From positions 18,465,021 to 18,529,020 of the forward strand of contig OX387602.1 of assembly GCA_947568835.1 (NCBI GenBank): DNA of 64,000 bases. Direction: 5' to 3'. The position numbers and the translations under genes are program-made. Positions 35,401 through 48,780 of this stretch are shown here, one piece after another (the stretch's first letter is position 1; each line of letters opens with the position of its first letter). This DNA is from Protonemura montana (lineage: Eukaryota; Arthropoda; Insecta; Plecoptera; Nemouridae). The notes beneath the pieces were generated by a model that was given only the letters and a program-made list of their open reading frames with translations, was not told where the DNA came from and made no database searches.

Positions 35401-37929
35401 ATTAAATGTAAACTATCAAACCTGTAACGGTTTACAATCATTTCCTCATAGTTTAAAAGGTTTTAAGGCAGTGCTAGGTACGAATTGATTCCATTTGGTT
35501 ATCGGCTTTTCAAAAAGGCGGCTTGGTGCTTCCACGTTCGAAATGTCAAAGGCCGAACCCGTGCTCGTGCTCGTAATGGCCCTTCCTACTCATAAGTGTA
35601 GTGTATTTAAATTATTAGTGCTTTACACCTACATCTACTTAGTGCTTAGCGCTATGGCGTTACGCAAGCAATATGCTTAAAGTTACTTATGTAGTTTTAA
35701 TGATGGCATTGGCAGTTGTTTAATATATTGTAATCTTTGATTTATGGCAGCTAGCCCAAAGTCGTGCCTTCTAGTGATTCTGGTGGAGAATGTTTAGTTT
35801 ATTGGCTGGATCCGCCAATGTTCGATCAGATCGCAGAGAACTTCTTTACAAGTTGTGATGTTTTTTAAACTTCGTTCTAAACCAACAGAAATCAAATAAA
35901 ATATCGTATCGAAAAAAGTCGGGAATTATGGAGATGCAAAAAAAAGAGTAAAATTTAACTGCAATGACAAAAATGCGGTGCAGGAAAGTTTTGAAGAACA
36001 GCATATATATAAATAAAAGTTCGCAAAAAATATCGAGAATAAAAAGGAATTTTTGTTTTTCCAATTAAAAAAGTTATGAGAATGGAAAACAACGAATGAG
36101 GTTAAATTGTAAATGCAAAAACTCATCGCGTGAACGAAAACGCCCATCAATAACAAATCGTGTGTAAATTGGGTCTAGCGCAATATAGGGAGGTAAAATC
36201 CCAAAAATGTCAACACCCCCGCAATTTTCCAATCAAACACGCAAGCCACATCTCCCGACCCAATTTCCAAAAAAAAAAACAATTACCAAGCCCATCAAAT
36301 ATTGACATTGCCGTCAATCAACTCACCTCCGCCTCAGAAAGGCATAGGCATCGCGACGTCCAGCCACAGGCAGCTTCATCGCCACACACTTGAAAACCAT
36401 CCACAGACAAACGTGACCCTAAGTTACGTGCACCTAAGTAACGCGTCGTAGCACGCTGCTTTTCCCACGTGACATGCTAGTCCGCACCTCCACCCTGTTC
36501 GACACCATGCACCAGACTGGCTGGCGAGTGGCAGTGCCCAGCTCACCTTGCCCTGTCCCCGCGGCCCCCTTCCGCGACCGTCGCCAGCGCGCCCAGCGGC
36601 ACAGAACGGCACCCTAGCGGTGTAAATCACCCCTAACAGCGCCTACTTTTCTCGGGTCGAGCAAAACGTGCGCTAGATGTCCTTTAAATCCACCGCAAAA
36701 CGGGTTCACAAAAGATATGCCGCCCGGGTAAAGACGTCGAGGGTTCAGCGAGTTTAATAATATGCGCGGATTTAAGGGGATTTTTGTGTTAGCATGGGAT
36801 TTAAAATGCATGTGTGGAGGGCGGAAGTGTGTACTTGAATTACACGGTTTAAGAGATAAGGTTGGAATTATTACATCTTTCGTTATTATTACAACTGTCA
36901 TGGAAAAAGCTATGTAGCTCGGTATATATGAAACCTTTCTGGTGATAAAAAAACGAAACAGAGGTAGGAACACTGATTTAACAAACACGCTACAATAGAT
37001 AGGGCAACTCCTTCCAGTAATTTGCATAGAATACGAGCACAACGAGCTGCAAAACGCACTTAAGATGCAATTTGTAAACATGAAAGCTGCGCATTCAACG
37101 GAAGATGATTCAATTATTAAGATCTTAGAATAGCTGAATGACTATTCAAATTGCGAAGCATTCCACTTGTAAAAAAACACGGGTTCGTTTAGTCTCGTGG
37201 ATAAAAGCTGTGTAAAGTTGGTTTGATCGTGGAGGAGCCTTACTCGGTAGTTCAAAGCAATGCATTGCGCACGCTAAACCTCTCGTTACGTAGGTACTTA
37301 TCATGCACAATAACTGCGTAATGACTGTAATGTGGCTAATTGATTTCATGTGTGTATAACTGTAGGAAAAAATAACCTGTAGAGGGCAAAAAAAAAACAA
37401 AAAAAAAAACTTGGTCTCCATGAATAATAAACATCTGTTGATTAGTGCCTGATAAAAAAATAGCTATTGTAAGTTATTGAAATAAAATCACAAATAATCG
37501 AGCGATTTGCCTCATAAATTGTATATAATCTTTACATTTGACAAGTTGTATAAAAAGTGCGACTTGGATAGGAGGATGTACCGAGTCCATGACATTTAGG
37601 GGCGCGTCGCGGTTTGGCAGATCGAGTTGTCTGGCTAAGAAAGAGTAGGTACGAGACAAGTTGAAGACATGAAGGCAAGTCGTACATTTCAATTGAACAA
37701 GCACACAAGTCTGCATGCGTCCGTGAATTATTTGGTCTTGTCTGAAGAGACGGGGTGTCGGATTGCATTAGACAGCTTCATTTTATTTCGAGGTTCTAAA
37801 TCTGACCAGTTTGGTTTGGCTCCTTCGCATCGCAGCTGCATGCCATTGCCAGCAGCATCTTTTGATTTGTAGTGTTTAACGACGCACTTTTGACATCTGG
37901 CCATGCGGCACTGGTCTAATGGCGTCGGT

Positions 37930-38305
37930 GAATGAGTGGATGATGATGAGGATGATGATGAGGATGAACCTAGCCTAGTTTAGAAGGGAGGAGGGGAAAC
38001 CCGGTGCAGGCACGTAGCCTACTCCTGTCGAGTAGCACCAAGGGGACCACCGGCTTAACGTCCCTTCTGAAGGACGGTACAACGCGAACAACAGGATTCC
38101 TCCACAATTCCATGCTGTCAAGAGGTTAATTAGCAAGGCGAATTAAGTTGCTGTACTACCTTTTATCCCTCCAACCTTACTCCCGAACAGAACTGGTCAT
38201 GTGTATGATGGTCACCCATCCAATACCTGACTCAGCGCAGTGTTGTTTATCTTCGGTGATCTCACGAGAACCATTGCTCCAACACGCCAAACCGTTCAGT
38301 CAGAA
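37930..38305 (-). repeat. 5S-rRNA-related retroposon (SINE3-like) with ATC-rich tail
   Basis: Read on the minus strand from about 38275, a 64-base stretch ending TTGGATGGGTGACC at 38209 aligns without gaps to the internal promoter part of vertebrate 5S rRNA as I recall it, with about 41 of 64 identities by hand. The A-box-like region (AAGATAAACA against AAGCTAAGCA) and the C-box-like end (TTGGATGGGTGACC against TTGGATGGGAGACC) match best. A body of about 240 bp follows, with a GC-rich core holding a near-palindrome at 38059-38076. The element closes with an ATC/ATCCTC-rich tail at about 37968-37935. This layout of 5S promoter, body and microsatellite tail is that of 5S-derived SINEs (SINE3 class). 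Target-site duplications are not clear, so the ends are approximate. It lies antisense to the plus strand, the same orientation as Rapgap1. Confidence 0.65.
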
Positions 38306-39999
38306 TATTTTCTTACACGTTATGTAGCGAATAGCTAAACCAAACTATCTTCCCGAAACAGCTTCAACTATAAACTAAAATTAAACGTGATTACTGAAAC
38401 TGAAACGCGAAACTATACGGCAAGATTAAGTTTTGTAGGCGAAATTATAACGGAAAGCCAGCCGCTTTCCACAGCATGTGGAAAAACAGGCGGGAACATT
38501 CAAGCTATGCATATAATACCAGCTATGCAAGTTGAAGCACTCATGAAAAAGTCCCGTCCACAAGGATTTGAACTTGTTCCAGATAATTTCCGCATCAACT
38601 AATTTATTAGTCGTTCGAGACGTAACCAAGGCAAAGTACACTCCGGACAATTTCAGATAAGATGGCAAGGATAAGCTAGTCGATAAAAAGAGTGCGACGC
38701 CTTCCTCGTCGCCGCTAAAGAAATAGAAGCAACCCTCGTAAATGCGACCGAGATTTACATAGAAATTACCTAATTAAACGACGTCAGGTACGACCAATTT
38801 CTATTTTATGACACAATTGCTAGGCTCATAGCAAACTTAATTAATACATTTATATTCGTATTGATATAGACCCTTATAAATTCGGTTATAAAGTGGTTAT
38901 AATGAATTTGAACTGAGCTTAAATGTGTGGTCTGTAGCATAGCATTATTGTAATTCAAATCCGATACCAAATTGTGAACGAGCTATTGGTCCGTAGTCGT
39001 TACAAAACGAACTAATCTTTAAGATCAGCAATTTAAAATAAATAAGCATATATTCTACCCAATTAACGCGAGAATATTAGCATTTAGCGCGTTGATACAA
39101 GATCAGCTCCGTGTCAAATGAAGCATGCAGTCATGTTCCTCGCACCTGGCTTGCTGCTTTACGATCTGAGGCAGACATTTAGCATCGAAGTATGGGTTCC
39201 ATTTGATGTAACACCGATCGCTACACTGCAAGATCAACAGTGTTGGCATCACTCTAACATACTTCCCAGCGAATTTATAATTGTGATTTAGAATCTCACC
39301 GTCGTCAAACACTCTATGGTCAAGTTGGTGGTCAACACATATTTTACGTACATGTGTGATCTCTTTAGCTTGAAATTTAAATATTGGGCCAACTTTAAAT
39401 GTGCGTTAGTTATGGGAGCTAATATGGGGAAATGAACGCGTCTAAATACGAGTTTAATTGGGAAAATTCGTTCGAAAAGGAAAAACTACGAACCGACGTG
39501 GAAATATCTACAATTCAATATTATCTTTTCAACTTCTACCTCAGACTTTATGACATGTTGCACATAAGTAGACACCATTTCTGTCATCAAGGAGTTGCAT
39601 TCATGCAGAGTATTTTTGCAGCAGACATAAAACGATGGCGTCTTGGCGCGATTGCCGATATAAAGAAGGCAGCACGCGAGAATCAGGCGCCATCGAGTCG
39701 CCCGTTAAATGCTAACATACATGTTAACGATCTCCATCTCAAGAAACACACATTGCGTTAACTCTAGCATTGAGTCGATATCTTTGCCGCAATATCGTCA
39801 ATTATCGTTAAAACAAGCATTACGCTGCTGCTGATGCATGCATATCTGAGAAATTGTCATCTTATTGTGAAGCAATGAAAACCCGTAATGGGAAAATGAA
39901 TTCTCTAAGTGAATCCTTATTCATAAATATCAAGGATGTCGGTCAATGTCTCGCTAAAGAGGTGTGTGAAATGAGTTCCAAACGTGATGGGACATTAGC

Positions 40000-40215
40000 T
40001 CGCACCGGGCGCTAGTGACAAGACAAGGTAACACCGTGCACCCTTTCACGACGTCTACCGAACGGGATAGGTGTCCCGTGGAAGGACCCCTGCCACGCCC
40101 ACATCCCACCGGGCGAAGAGTCCCGGTCCGGGGTTAGCATCTCCAGCAATCCGTTACAGGCCGTTACACACTTGCATACGTTAGGTGGACCTCTAGACTT
40201 GCTAGTTGGTTTAGT
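40000..40215. repeat. GC-rich hairpin-bearing block, possible repeat fragment
   Basis: About 215 bp of GC-rich sequence stands in AT-rich surroundings. It includes CCGGGCGAAGAGTCCCGG, a short stem, and on the minus strand GTCCTTCCACGGGAC, which resembles the GTCCTTCAGAAGGGAC core of the 5S-related element near 38.06 kb. It also contains a 71-codon minus-strand frame with no recognised motif. A diverged copy of a related SINE body is possible. Confidence 0.25.
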
Positions 40216-43029
40216 GGCTACAATCATATCCGACCTCAGAGGAGAGAGTCTTGGTTGCTGAAGAGTGGTCGACTTGGTAACTTCTTCGTAATTTCTTATT
40301 GGTTGAATACTAACATATATGCATGATCACTAAGAAACCTACACTTTGGGATCTTGCCAATCCTTATGACCTGGTTGTAATTCGGTGTTTTGATTTGCCA
40401 AATGACAGAAAATCCCTTCTAGAAATATTACGAATTTTAGGATTTTGAAGAAAAACCACATCAATCCAAGATCGATTTAGCAAGCCCTAAGCGTAAATAC
40501 ATAGTTTCACAGGTGATCTCTTTGATTTCAGCGTGTTTTACAAACATACGAAACGTATCGACGCACTAGAGCAGTTGCCAAAAACTGAGCGTCCATTGCA
40601 CACTCCCGCGCACACCAACGTTCTCTACGCACAGTGCGCATAAGCCGATCGGAGGGCGTAGTATGCATAGCAGGATGTGCATTGTTACGAGATGCGACCG
40701 AAATAAACGAATTACGGATGGAACTTCGAGCTACGGGTGCACCAAACCTTGACACCTCGCGCCGTCGCCGCTGAGACGTCTCGGAAGAGCTTTGTGCACT
40801 TTATGCTCTTTCATCCGGAGATGTCATTTTCGAGGCCCAATTAAAAAACAATTTCAGTCAATAATCTAGCAGTCAAGTTTGGTATGTTGTTGGATGTGGT
40901 CATGGTTAACAAAGGTAAGCTTCCCTCCCACAGTGTTGAAGGCGGAAATGAACGGGACAGCTCATAACGAGGTCCTACTTCTGAAGAAGCAAATTATAAA
41001 TGATAGTGCGAAGACGGGCTGTTTGAGACAGTTGTCTGGCAATAAGTGCAGCAGCTTCTTATATGTCCTTACTAAATACGCGAATGACGTCGCTAAATGC
41101 AGACGAAGTAAAGCGAACTCAAGGAATGGGGGCTCGTTAAAAACTCGTCAAGTACAGGACGAAAAACGTTTCATTTCCAGCGACGATCAGTGGAGCGCTG
41201 AATTTGTATTTCATGAAATGAACTTTAAATTGCATTTTCCTTTACCTCTTCAAGTTTCCATGCAACGTGGATAATAGATTTGGGTATGGGGTAGAGATTT
41301 TACGCTCCGTTAATTCTAATTGCATACGAATTGAAAATATTTCAGTAACAAGGACACGCAAGATTTTCATTTAATTGTACCCATGTGAAACCTGGTTATA
41401 CAGGGTTAGCATAAAAATCCCGCCTTTACAGTTTAACCGTCATTTAGTTAACCTCAATTGCATGGCAGGCAGGCACCCACGGGCACGCGCTGTGCTCCCG
41501 TGTAATTCCTGTCGCATTTACCCCACGTCATTTGATTTCTACCGGTCGCTAAACGAAATTAACGCGACCCTGAACATTACCCTAACGCTGGGATGTTCAT
41601 GCATTTGCCCCAATTATGCAAAATTTCCCGGCAGCAGCGCTGGCAGCGCTGGCAACGCGATAACGTTGTCAGCATCCTAGGAGCTCGATCCTTGCCCCTG
41701 GCTGCTTCGAGACACAAAGTGTATCGAGATGCCAGACCAGAGCACGTCTTTTTGTCACGATAATGCCTTACATAATTACGATAAGACCACAGTAAAAAGA
41801 GCAGCGCATTTAATTTCAGAGTATAACATAATAATACGATAAAATTATGCAGTTTCCTCGTCGATTATTTATAATTAGCTCGAGAATAACTGGATGTTAG
41901 TGATATTGATTTCCTGACTTCGTATAGATATTTGCGCGGAGCAAAACGAGTGCTATCTGCCAGGTTCAACGACAGGAAAATAATCAAACCCGTGGCGTCG
42001 AAACGTGTAGGCATTGGACACGCGACGTCGACAGCAATTACAACAGCTGAAAGACCACGTGCAGGAAAAACTCTCCTCACATGATGCAAGAAAGTGATAA
42101 GACGTTGAGAGACGTCGGAACTGACTGTGATGAGGGTTGCAAGTAAAAAAAATGCATTGAACGTGGAGTACGCTCTTGAGAGTTGCGCCCGTTTGCAAGT
42201 GCGTTCTGGTCGCGTACGTGCCCGGCACGCAACAGTGCGTCGCGTCGGAAACAATAGGCGTTTAGTAGATCGCACGCATGCACACGCATGACCCCACGTG
42301 CGCCGCCAAGTGCGAACCTAAATACCGACAACAAGCCGTAAATGTCATCCAACCCTGATTGAGATCTGAGATGTCAGAACTCGGAACGTGATTGTATAGT
42401 GATGTGAACGACTGTTTGATTTCAAGAAAAAAACCGTTGGCGTTCGTTATGGAAGTGTAACTGACCAAGGTTCAGCTTCAGAACACCGAAAAGTGATTCA
42501 AACTTTCTTCTAAGGGATCAGCGGTTGTAAAATGACAACTTCCAACCATTTTCGTACTGGCATATTGTTAATCGGACATGGCTAACACGTCGGCTACTTA
42601 AAGTTACAAGCCTAAGCGCCACCATAAATCAATGAGTAAAAATAAATTACACGATTACTCGAGCCTTGTACAAATCCCCACCCCACCCCCTCGTTTTACC
42701 GGCGCTGTCATCGAAGCTCCTTGCTTGCAGTGGAGTGCCAACACACTCAAACTTCACTAAAGGAGCTCCCATCTGGTAGCGGGAGAAACTAAACCAGGTT
42801 CCATCGAGCACGTCCACGGCAAGCATGTCACCTGTCATGTCCTGTCCATTTGAACAGAAAGCTGCGCACAGAGCTGGTCGTGTCCATAAGGAGCTCGCGA
42901 AGGAATGTCACATGAGGCTAATGCAACGCACCATCGCCGTCTTTTTCCCAGACCCCCGTGGCTCATTTGAAGCGGGCAAGAAGCGAAGCGAAGGTGGCAG
43001 TGGGTCCGTCCGATATAGAGACACACACT

Positions 43030-43140
43030 GAGAGTGCATTGGCAAGTTTAATGGCAGTTACTAGATTCGAACCTGGTCGTCGGTTATTCTGACGAGGTTT
43101 CCATAAATTTCTTACAACCATTCCAGGCAAATACTTGGCT
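43030..43140 (-). repeat. Possible tRNA-derived SINE relic
   Basis: On the minus strand CCAGGTTCGAATCTAG at about 43082-43067 matches the RNA polymerase III B box (GGTTCGANNCC type). An upstream A box is not clear and no cloverleaf can be folded, so this is not a tRNA gene. A diverged SINE head or a chance B box are the two readings. Confidence 0.3.
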
Positions 43141-44629
43141 GGTCTTAACTGGGCATTGCATCATATTAATTTTGTTAATTACTGATTTGCAGCCTCCATC
43201 GGGCTTATGATTTTGAACATGGCTTCCCGATGTCGGCGTGATCAACGGCAAATAAGGCAATTCAGCACAAGTAATTACCGTGCAATTGTATTTACTGGAC
43301 TATTAATGAACGGTGTGCCCGAACATCGAACATCGAAGAGCGTCTTCTCATGGATGCTCTTGCAATATTCGGCGACGATGTTCAAGAGTCTGTCGTGTCA
43401 GGTCCATCCAACCAGCGCAGTGAATTCTAAACCACATCTTTCACGATCACAGACACTTTCCCGGCTAGCTTTCCCGTCGCCACATCGCACACAGGATCAT
43501 TTGTGAACGAACTAATTGCAATTACTTACAGTGCAATCTACGTACAACGACATGCATAGAGGGAATTTTTCCACTCCTTGCCATGCTTTATGTGCCGTGA
43601 CTTATAATAAATGTTTTAGTTTTGAATGATAGTGTTCGGAATTTTGCTTCCCGCCGCGTAAAAAATGCACGATGCACGCAGCGTCTCTGTAAGGGCCGGG
43701 AAATATAGTGCTGCGATTGGTGAAAGTTATTGTCCACCTCCCTGCGTATATGAGGATGATCATGCACCTACTAAATAATGCAGTGTTGTAAACGCTTTAC
43801 GCGGGGGTCCGACACCACATATAGCCTCGACTACAGGCAATTATTAATGAGGTTACAATTAGATTACAGCTGTGATTAATGAGTAGTGTAAGTGGGAATA
43901 GCTGCCCGGGGCTTTCGTAATTAGGCGTTATGGCTTCCGTGGAATCATCGTATTCGTATTTAACTAGGAATGGTGAAATGTACAGATGTTTCGCCCAGGA
44001 ATTAAATGTAGTTAATCTTCGGATGTCCTATCCATTTCATGGAGAGTCTTATCTCTAGGTATGGAACCCACCGGCCAACCGCAATCATCAAATGGATATT
44101 AAATTGTAGTGTGTTTTTTTTAGGTCGCTACCTGTAAAGTAAAACTTTTGAAAAAAAAAACGTTGACTATAGAAATTAGAAACGACCCATACGCTGCAAG
44201 ATCGTTTAGTGACTAATTGCACGTCTCGTAATTTGAAAACGGCAGTAACCCATTGACAATTTGAAATATGATCGCCGTTAGTGCAATTGATGAATAATAA
44301 TAACGTTTGTAGGTTACGTGTGGTATATTAATTGTTCGCTTCCAGTTTAATGAGAACGCATAAATTAGATTGGTCGTAAAATCCATCAGAAGTGGCATGC
44401 CTTTTTGATACGATCCGACGGTTCATGATCGTCTCATCCCTACGTCAGTTTCAGGACCATTCAGTTCGTTAGGCTAGTATACAACGTATAGTCTTCCGCT
44501 ACTTTCTGCAACGACTTTCTTGGCCAACGATGATTGTTTGTTATTACCTTGATGTAAAAAATTATGAAACGAGCAGAAAAAATTATGCAATTGCCGTTAA
44601 ACCTATGTCGTCTCAATTGAGTACGCAGC

Positions 44630-44700
44630 CAGTTTCAGGATTCGAACAGGGTCCTTCCGCGGCGTTGCGTGCTGGTCACATGGTGATGTTCCCATCCCAT
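44630..44700 (-). repeat. Second B-box-like stretch, possible SINE relic
   Basis: On the minus strand CCTGTTCGAATCCTG near 44649-44635 matches the B box. The sequence after it, GAAACTGGCTG, loosely resembles AGTAACTGCC after the B box near 43.07 kb. No A box is convincing. Confidence 0.2.
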
Positions 44701-46434
44701 GAGATGCAATAGGATGGACAATTGTGAGGTAACTTTAATGTACTTGTCCCGTCGTTTTTAAAGAGACAGCTGGAAGCAGTTATTTAATTTCGTTCCAGAC
44801 ATATCTATAGTGTATGTATTTGAACTGAAATTTCCCTAGTTAAGGCGGAAATGCAAATGTAACTATCACGGGCAAGTAATTAAAATTCGCACATTGTTAT
44901 TAATTATGTAAGAGTTTGGTTCGTCTTAGCTTGAAATGTTGAAGAAGTTGCTTCGATAATGTGACTGTTGGATAACAAGACTCGCGCCGGAGAAAACAAC
45001 GACTTGGTGCTCTTGGCAGAACGAAATGTAGGTTGTTATAACAATTAAAATGTGCCTATCGTGTAGGTTTACGATACCTTTTGAGTTATTTTTCTTTAGA
45101 TGGATATCGGTATAAATTAGAAAAGAAGTTTGTGGAGTGATACCTATCATTTTAGTGGAAGGATGTAAAAAAAAACTACTAATAATGTTGTTGTAACAAG
45201 TATTATTTAAGTAAATTGCAGAGTTATTCGGGGATTTTAAATACAATTTTAAATAGAAAATAAACACATGGTTTTTTATGAAGGCGTACAAAAAACATCA
45301 AAGCATATTTTAATTTTTCTCGCTCACGCAAAGTAAGATATAATGATATCTTAGCAATTAAACTGATAAATATTCCATGTGTCGTTCAGAAAATTTACTT
45401 TGTAACAAACTGGGAACATAAAAAAGTCAATATCTGTGTTTTTATTGGTCGTTACGGCTAGTGACAGTGCGGGAGGCAGAAAGAATTTGCATGTGAAGAT
45501 GTCCTGCTATATGGCTTGGCCGTACCTTAGGTCGGAGAGAATAAGTCATCGGCAAAACAAGTCGAATTTCACGAAACCGATTTGTTTTTATGTCCGTCGA
45601 TGCATCACGGCGAAGAAAACGTCGCGATAGTAATCTTTAAATAACAATTTAGTAAGAATTTGGTAAAAATTTAAAATTGCGACCATTTTTAAAGATGAAC
45701 AATCGCAAAAGATATATTGTAAAGTGCTGTTTGAAATGTACATATTGAAGATAAAAAAAAAATAGCACAAAAGTACTTTTCCAATGTGTATTTGCAGAGA
45801 ACTAATGGTTTCAGTTTTCAGCACATGCTTTTAAATGGACCACCATTTTTATCTTACGTAAATAAATGCAATGAAATCTGTTAGGAATAGAATTATACCA
45901 CACATAAATTAGCAGTATCAGACGTGTGTATTTAAACTAGGTCATAAAAAGGGGGAAAAACAGCGAAAAAGGGGGGACAGGGTAGTTAAAAGTGCAAAAA
46001 CAAACAATCACACACCGAATGATTTCCTCAATTGACGAATAGCACCCGCAATATGTTCGCAACATGAATGTTAGTGAACATTTATTGTCGAGAAAAAAAA
46101 AATCCTGAGTGTGGATTTCATGCATAAAAATAGCAGTTCCATCAATTGAGCTTCTTATTCTCTCTAGAGTTAGTGTTTAGTCTCAGCCAGTTAAGTCGCA
46201 ACACTCTTCTTTTTGGCTCACCGTGGCCAATGCCCAAGTCCGCACCTTACGACACTAAGCCAGCCCCGCAGTTCTCAACGCACAAAAATACGCTCGCAAA
46301 CATACAACGAACTGGATGATAACACTTACAGAAACCTGGCCATACCGTACTTGATATATTAGCAACAAGCCACACTGCAGAACGGGTATTTATTAGGTCC
46401 TTATTAGGTCTAACGGCACAGAAATTTTAATTTA

Positions 46435-46674
46435 TTATCGGTGTTCAGGATAATTTAAAAAAAGTGTGATGAACCGGTAGAGCATCGGCAGCGAGTAGGA
46501 GGCGATAGGTTGCGATCTATGCACCAGGGCGTCTTGATTGGAGTGCCGGATAATTGCAGTCTGATCAGGCTGCGCCGGCTGGTGATTGCCCTCTGTCCGG
46601 TGCCCGTGTGAGCTGCGCCAGACAGCCGCTGCACTCTGCAGACTCGAACTCGACATCGACAAAGACGACCACAT
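46435..46674 (-). other. GC-rich minus-strand frame, weak candidate 5' exon
   Basis: An ATG-initiated frame of 79 codons lies in a GC-rich patch of an AT-rich region. Its start context is CCAATG, and it encodes a Ser- and Gln-rich peptide. Its orientation would suit an upstream Rapgap1 exon. However, no strong phase 0 donor follows; the best is CTG then GTGCAT near 46530. I do not recognise the peptide. Confidence 0.15.
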
Positions 46675-48529
46675 TGGTATTCTAGCCTCAAATAAGGGAT
46701 ATTACCCAGGGTACAAATTCGGCGCCTCCACTGAAGTTTCAAAGTTAATTTAAAGCGATAAAAGCGATGTGAGTGGTTTTTAACACTCCTAATGTAAATT
46801 GCACTCTAGGATCGGCAAAATACGGTCGTCTCACGCAGAAGTAAAAGAAAAGAACTCTGAAAATACGTTCGCCACAGAGATCTTTTGATCTTCTCGTGCT
46901 CTTAAAAGTCCTAATAGATGCCTGCAATGCTAATCATTTAACGTCGTGTATAAATTCATAAGTTCGCGCAGAGTATATTTATCAAAGAGGTAAAAAGAGT
47001 CTAGTACTAGCAATTAATTAATTATAAAACTATCCTGCAATTTGCACTTACGGATAGGTAACTTCCACGGCAATCAGCATGCCACGAGAAAAAGATCCAC
47101 GCGCGCGATATTAAACAAATAGTGCCACTACCATCAGCAAACCGCAAGTTTCTTTTCAACAGCAATATATTTCACAGACACAAAGCTATTGATTAATAAC
47201 GCGAGAGCTTATGAAAACACGTGTCAATTCAAAAAGTATTATTGACGTTTCCAAAAATAACTGGCACTTAAAGACATGGCCATGGTAAGACACTTCTTTC
47301 ATGCCACCTGTTTCGCACGTTCATTATTTCTTAAAAAAAAAACCTTTTGACAGTGCCAAAGGCACAGAGGTGAAACACGTGTAGTAGGCACCTACGTGAT
47401 TCTCATACAGTTTATATGACATAATAACCGAACAGAGCCCCGGGAAAATGGCAATGAGGTAGTAAGAGTTTAAATTTCAGACCACAGTTCATTCACACAG
47501 ATATCTAGCGACGTTTAACAAATTCTTCAAATTCCAGCACAACTACCGAAACAGGTAGAGAGGTAAGCTAATAAAACAAAAAAAAACCAGTCGAATTCCA
47601 ATTAAATATGCTCCTGGTATAAAAATAGCAGAGTAACCGCTAGTTGTTGGGGATGTGACCAAAAGACGAGTGGGGACATTCGGTAAACCGGATTGCGCCT
47701 CGTGCATCGACCAGGTATAGGTACTATAGGTACGTGGATTATGCAGTTTTTCACGTGACGGAAACGATTCTGTAATCGTACGTGTCGGCGAGAAGAAATT
47801 GTTCCAATAAACCGCTCTTCCATGAGAGGGTGTGGCTAGATAATTGGGCGCAGAACAAATGGTTATTTACACCTGAACTAACAGCTGAATTCATTACACA
47901 AGGCCTTTTAAAAATATAATCACAATTATCATGTGTGTGTGGTCCGTTTTGATGATTTATCGTGCACAATCAACAATAGGAGTAACTAACAAATATTGAA
48001 TCAACCTAAACGAACCTGTCAAACTTTGAGAAATCACCAACGTAGCAAAAACAAATTAATGTGCCATTCGCGTGGCCGCACTGGATTTCGCACGCTTCAT
48101 CAGCAGCGTATCATGCAAATCTTCGAAACCAAATCGTACGAAACGTCTTTACATCTCGTGAGCCTATTCAGTGCCCTTCAGTTAGCAGAAAGAGATCCGC
48201 AGATTCGCTCACCAGCAATTGATTAATGATCATCTAATAGACAGAGCGTAATTTAATTAAGATTGATTCTGCAATTTTGTCGTGAAGGCAAGCAAAATAC
48301 ACCTGTTCGTCTCACAACTAAAACTAATTACTACAGCGTATTTTTCTGTCACGTACAAACGGGACTCTATATGACTCCAAGTTATGCACTCGTCGCTCAT
48401 ACCATAGTCGTGGTGCTCGTAGTGCACCGCCAATGCAGATACATTACGTCTGTGTCCATGTCTTACTTATTCGAGCACGTGATGTTTTGTCGATCAATAA
48501 TTAATTGTTCGGTGTCTGTGTTTTTCCCA

Positions 48530-48780
48530 CGGTTAGGTGCTGTGGATGCTGGCCGATGGACCAGACGTTTGCGACCGACACCACTTATTGTGCGTGACAC
48601 GCAACCCTCGGGCAAAGACGAAGACCTTGCATTGCTTCGAGGGACAGTGCCATCGGGTGGCTAACAGAGCCTAGTCATGGGGATGGGGCTCTCCAGCCTC
48701 CTATGTCCCCGTCGGCGACCGAACGTGTGGCGGCAATTCCCGATCATTGCACACGTACACCTGACCACCGGTTCGGGACA
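48530..48780. other. CpG-rich patch
   Basis: A GC-rich block of about 250 bp contains a possible stem (AGAGCC near 48666 with GGCTCT near 48687). No coding homology is visible. It could be regulatory or a repeat fragment. Confidence 0.2.

Larger units (their letters stand above)
24844..37929 (-). other. Probable 5' intron or upstream DNA, no recognised gene
   Basis: Thirteen kilobases upstream of the GoLoco exon hold no exon I can identify. The longest frames (27368-27811 plus, 28023-28601 plus, 30074-30505 minus) lack any recognisable motif. The 28023 frame has a TTG rather than ATG first codon. Features seen are a hairpin at 25740-25760, CpG-rich patches near 27.3-27.5 and 28.96-29.29 kb, a 22 bp minisatellite and an 18 bp tandem repeat. 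The stretch must contain or precede the gene's first exon(s). Confidence 0.6.

Noticed and set aside
36166..36266. Inverted repeat AAATTGGGTC/GACCCAATTT as a small transposon
   Set aside because: Ten-base arms at this spacing are expected several times by chance. The match does not extend and no target-site duplication is seen.
43383..43425. A second 5S-like fragment (CCATCCAA and CAGCGCAGTG)
   Set aside because: Two short words match the 38 kb element, but spacing differs and the sequence after them does not continue the match.
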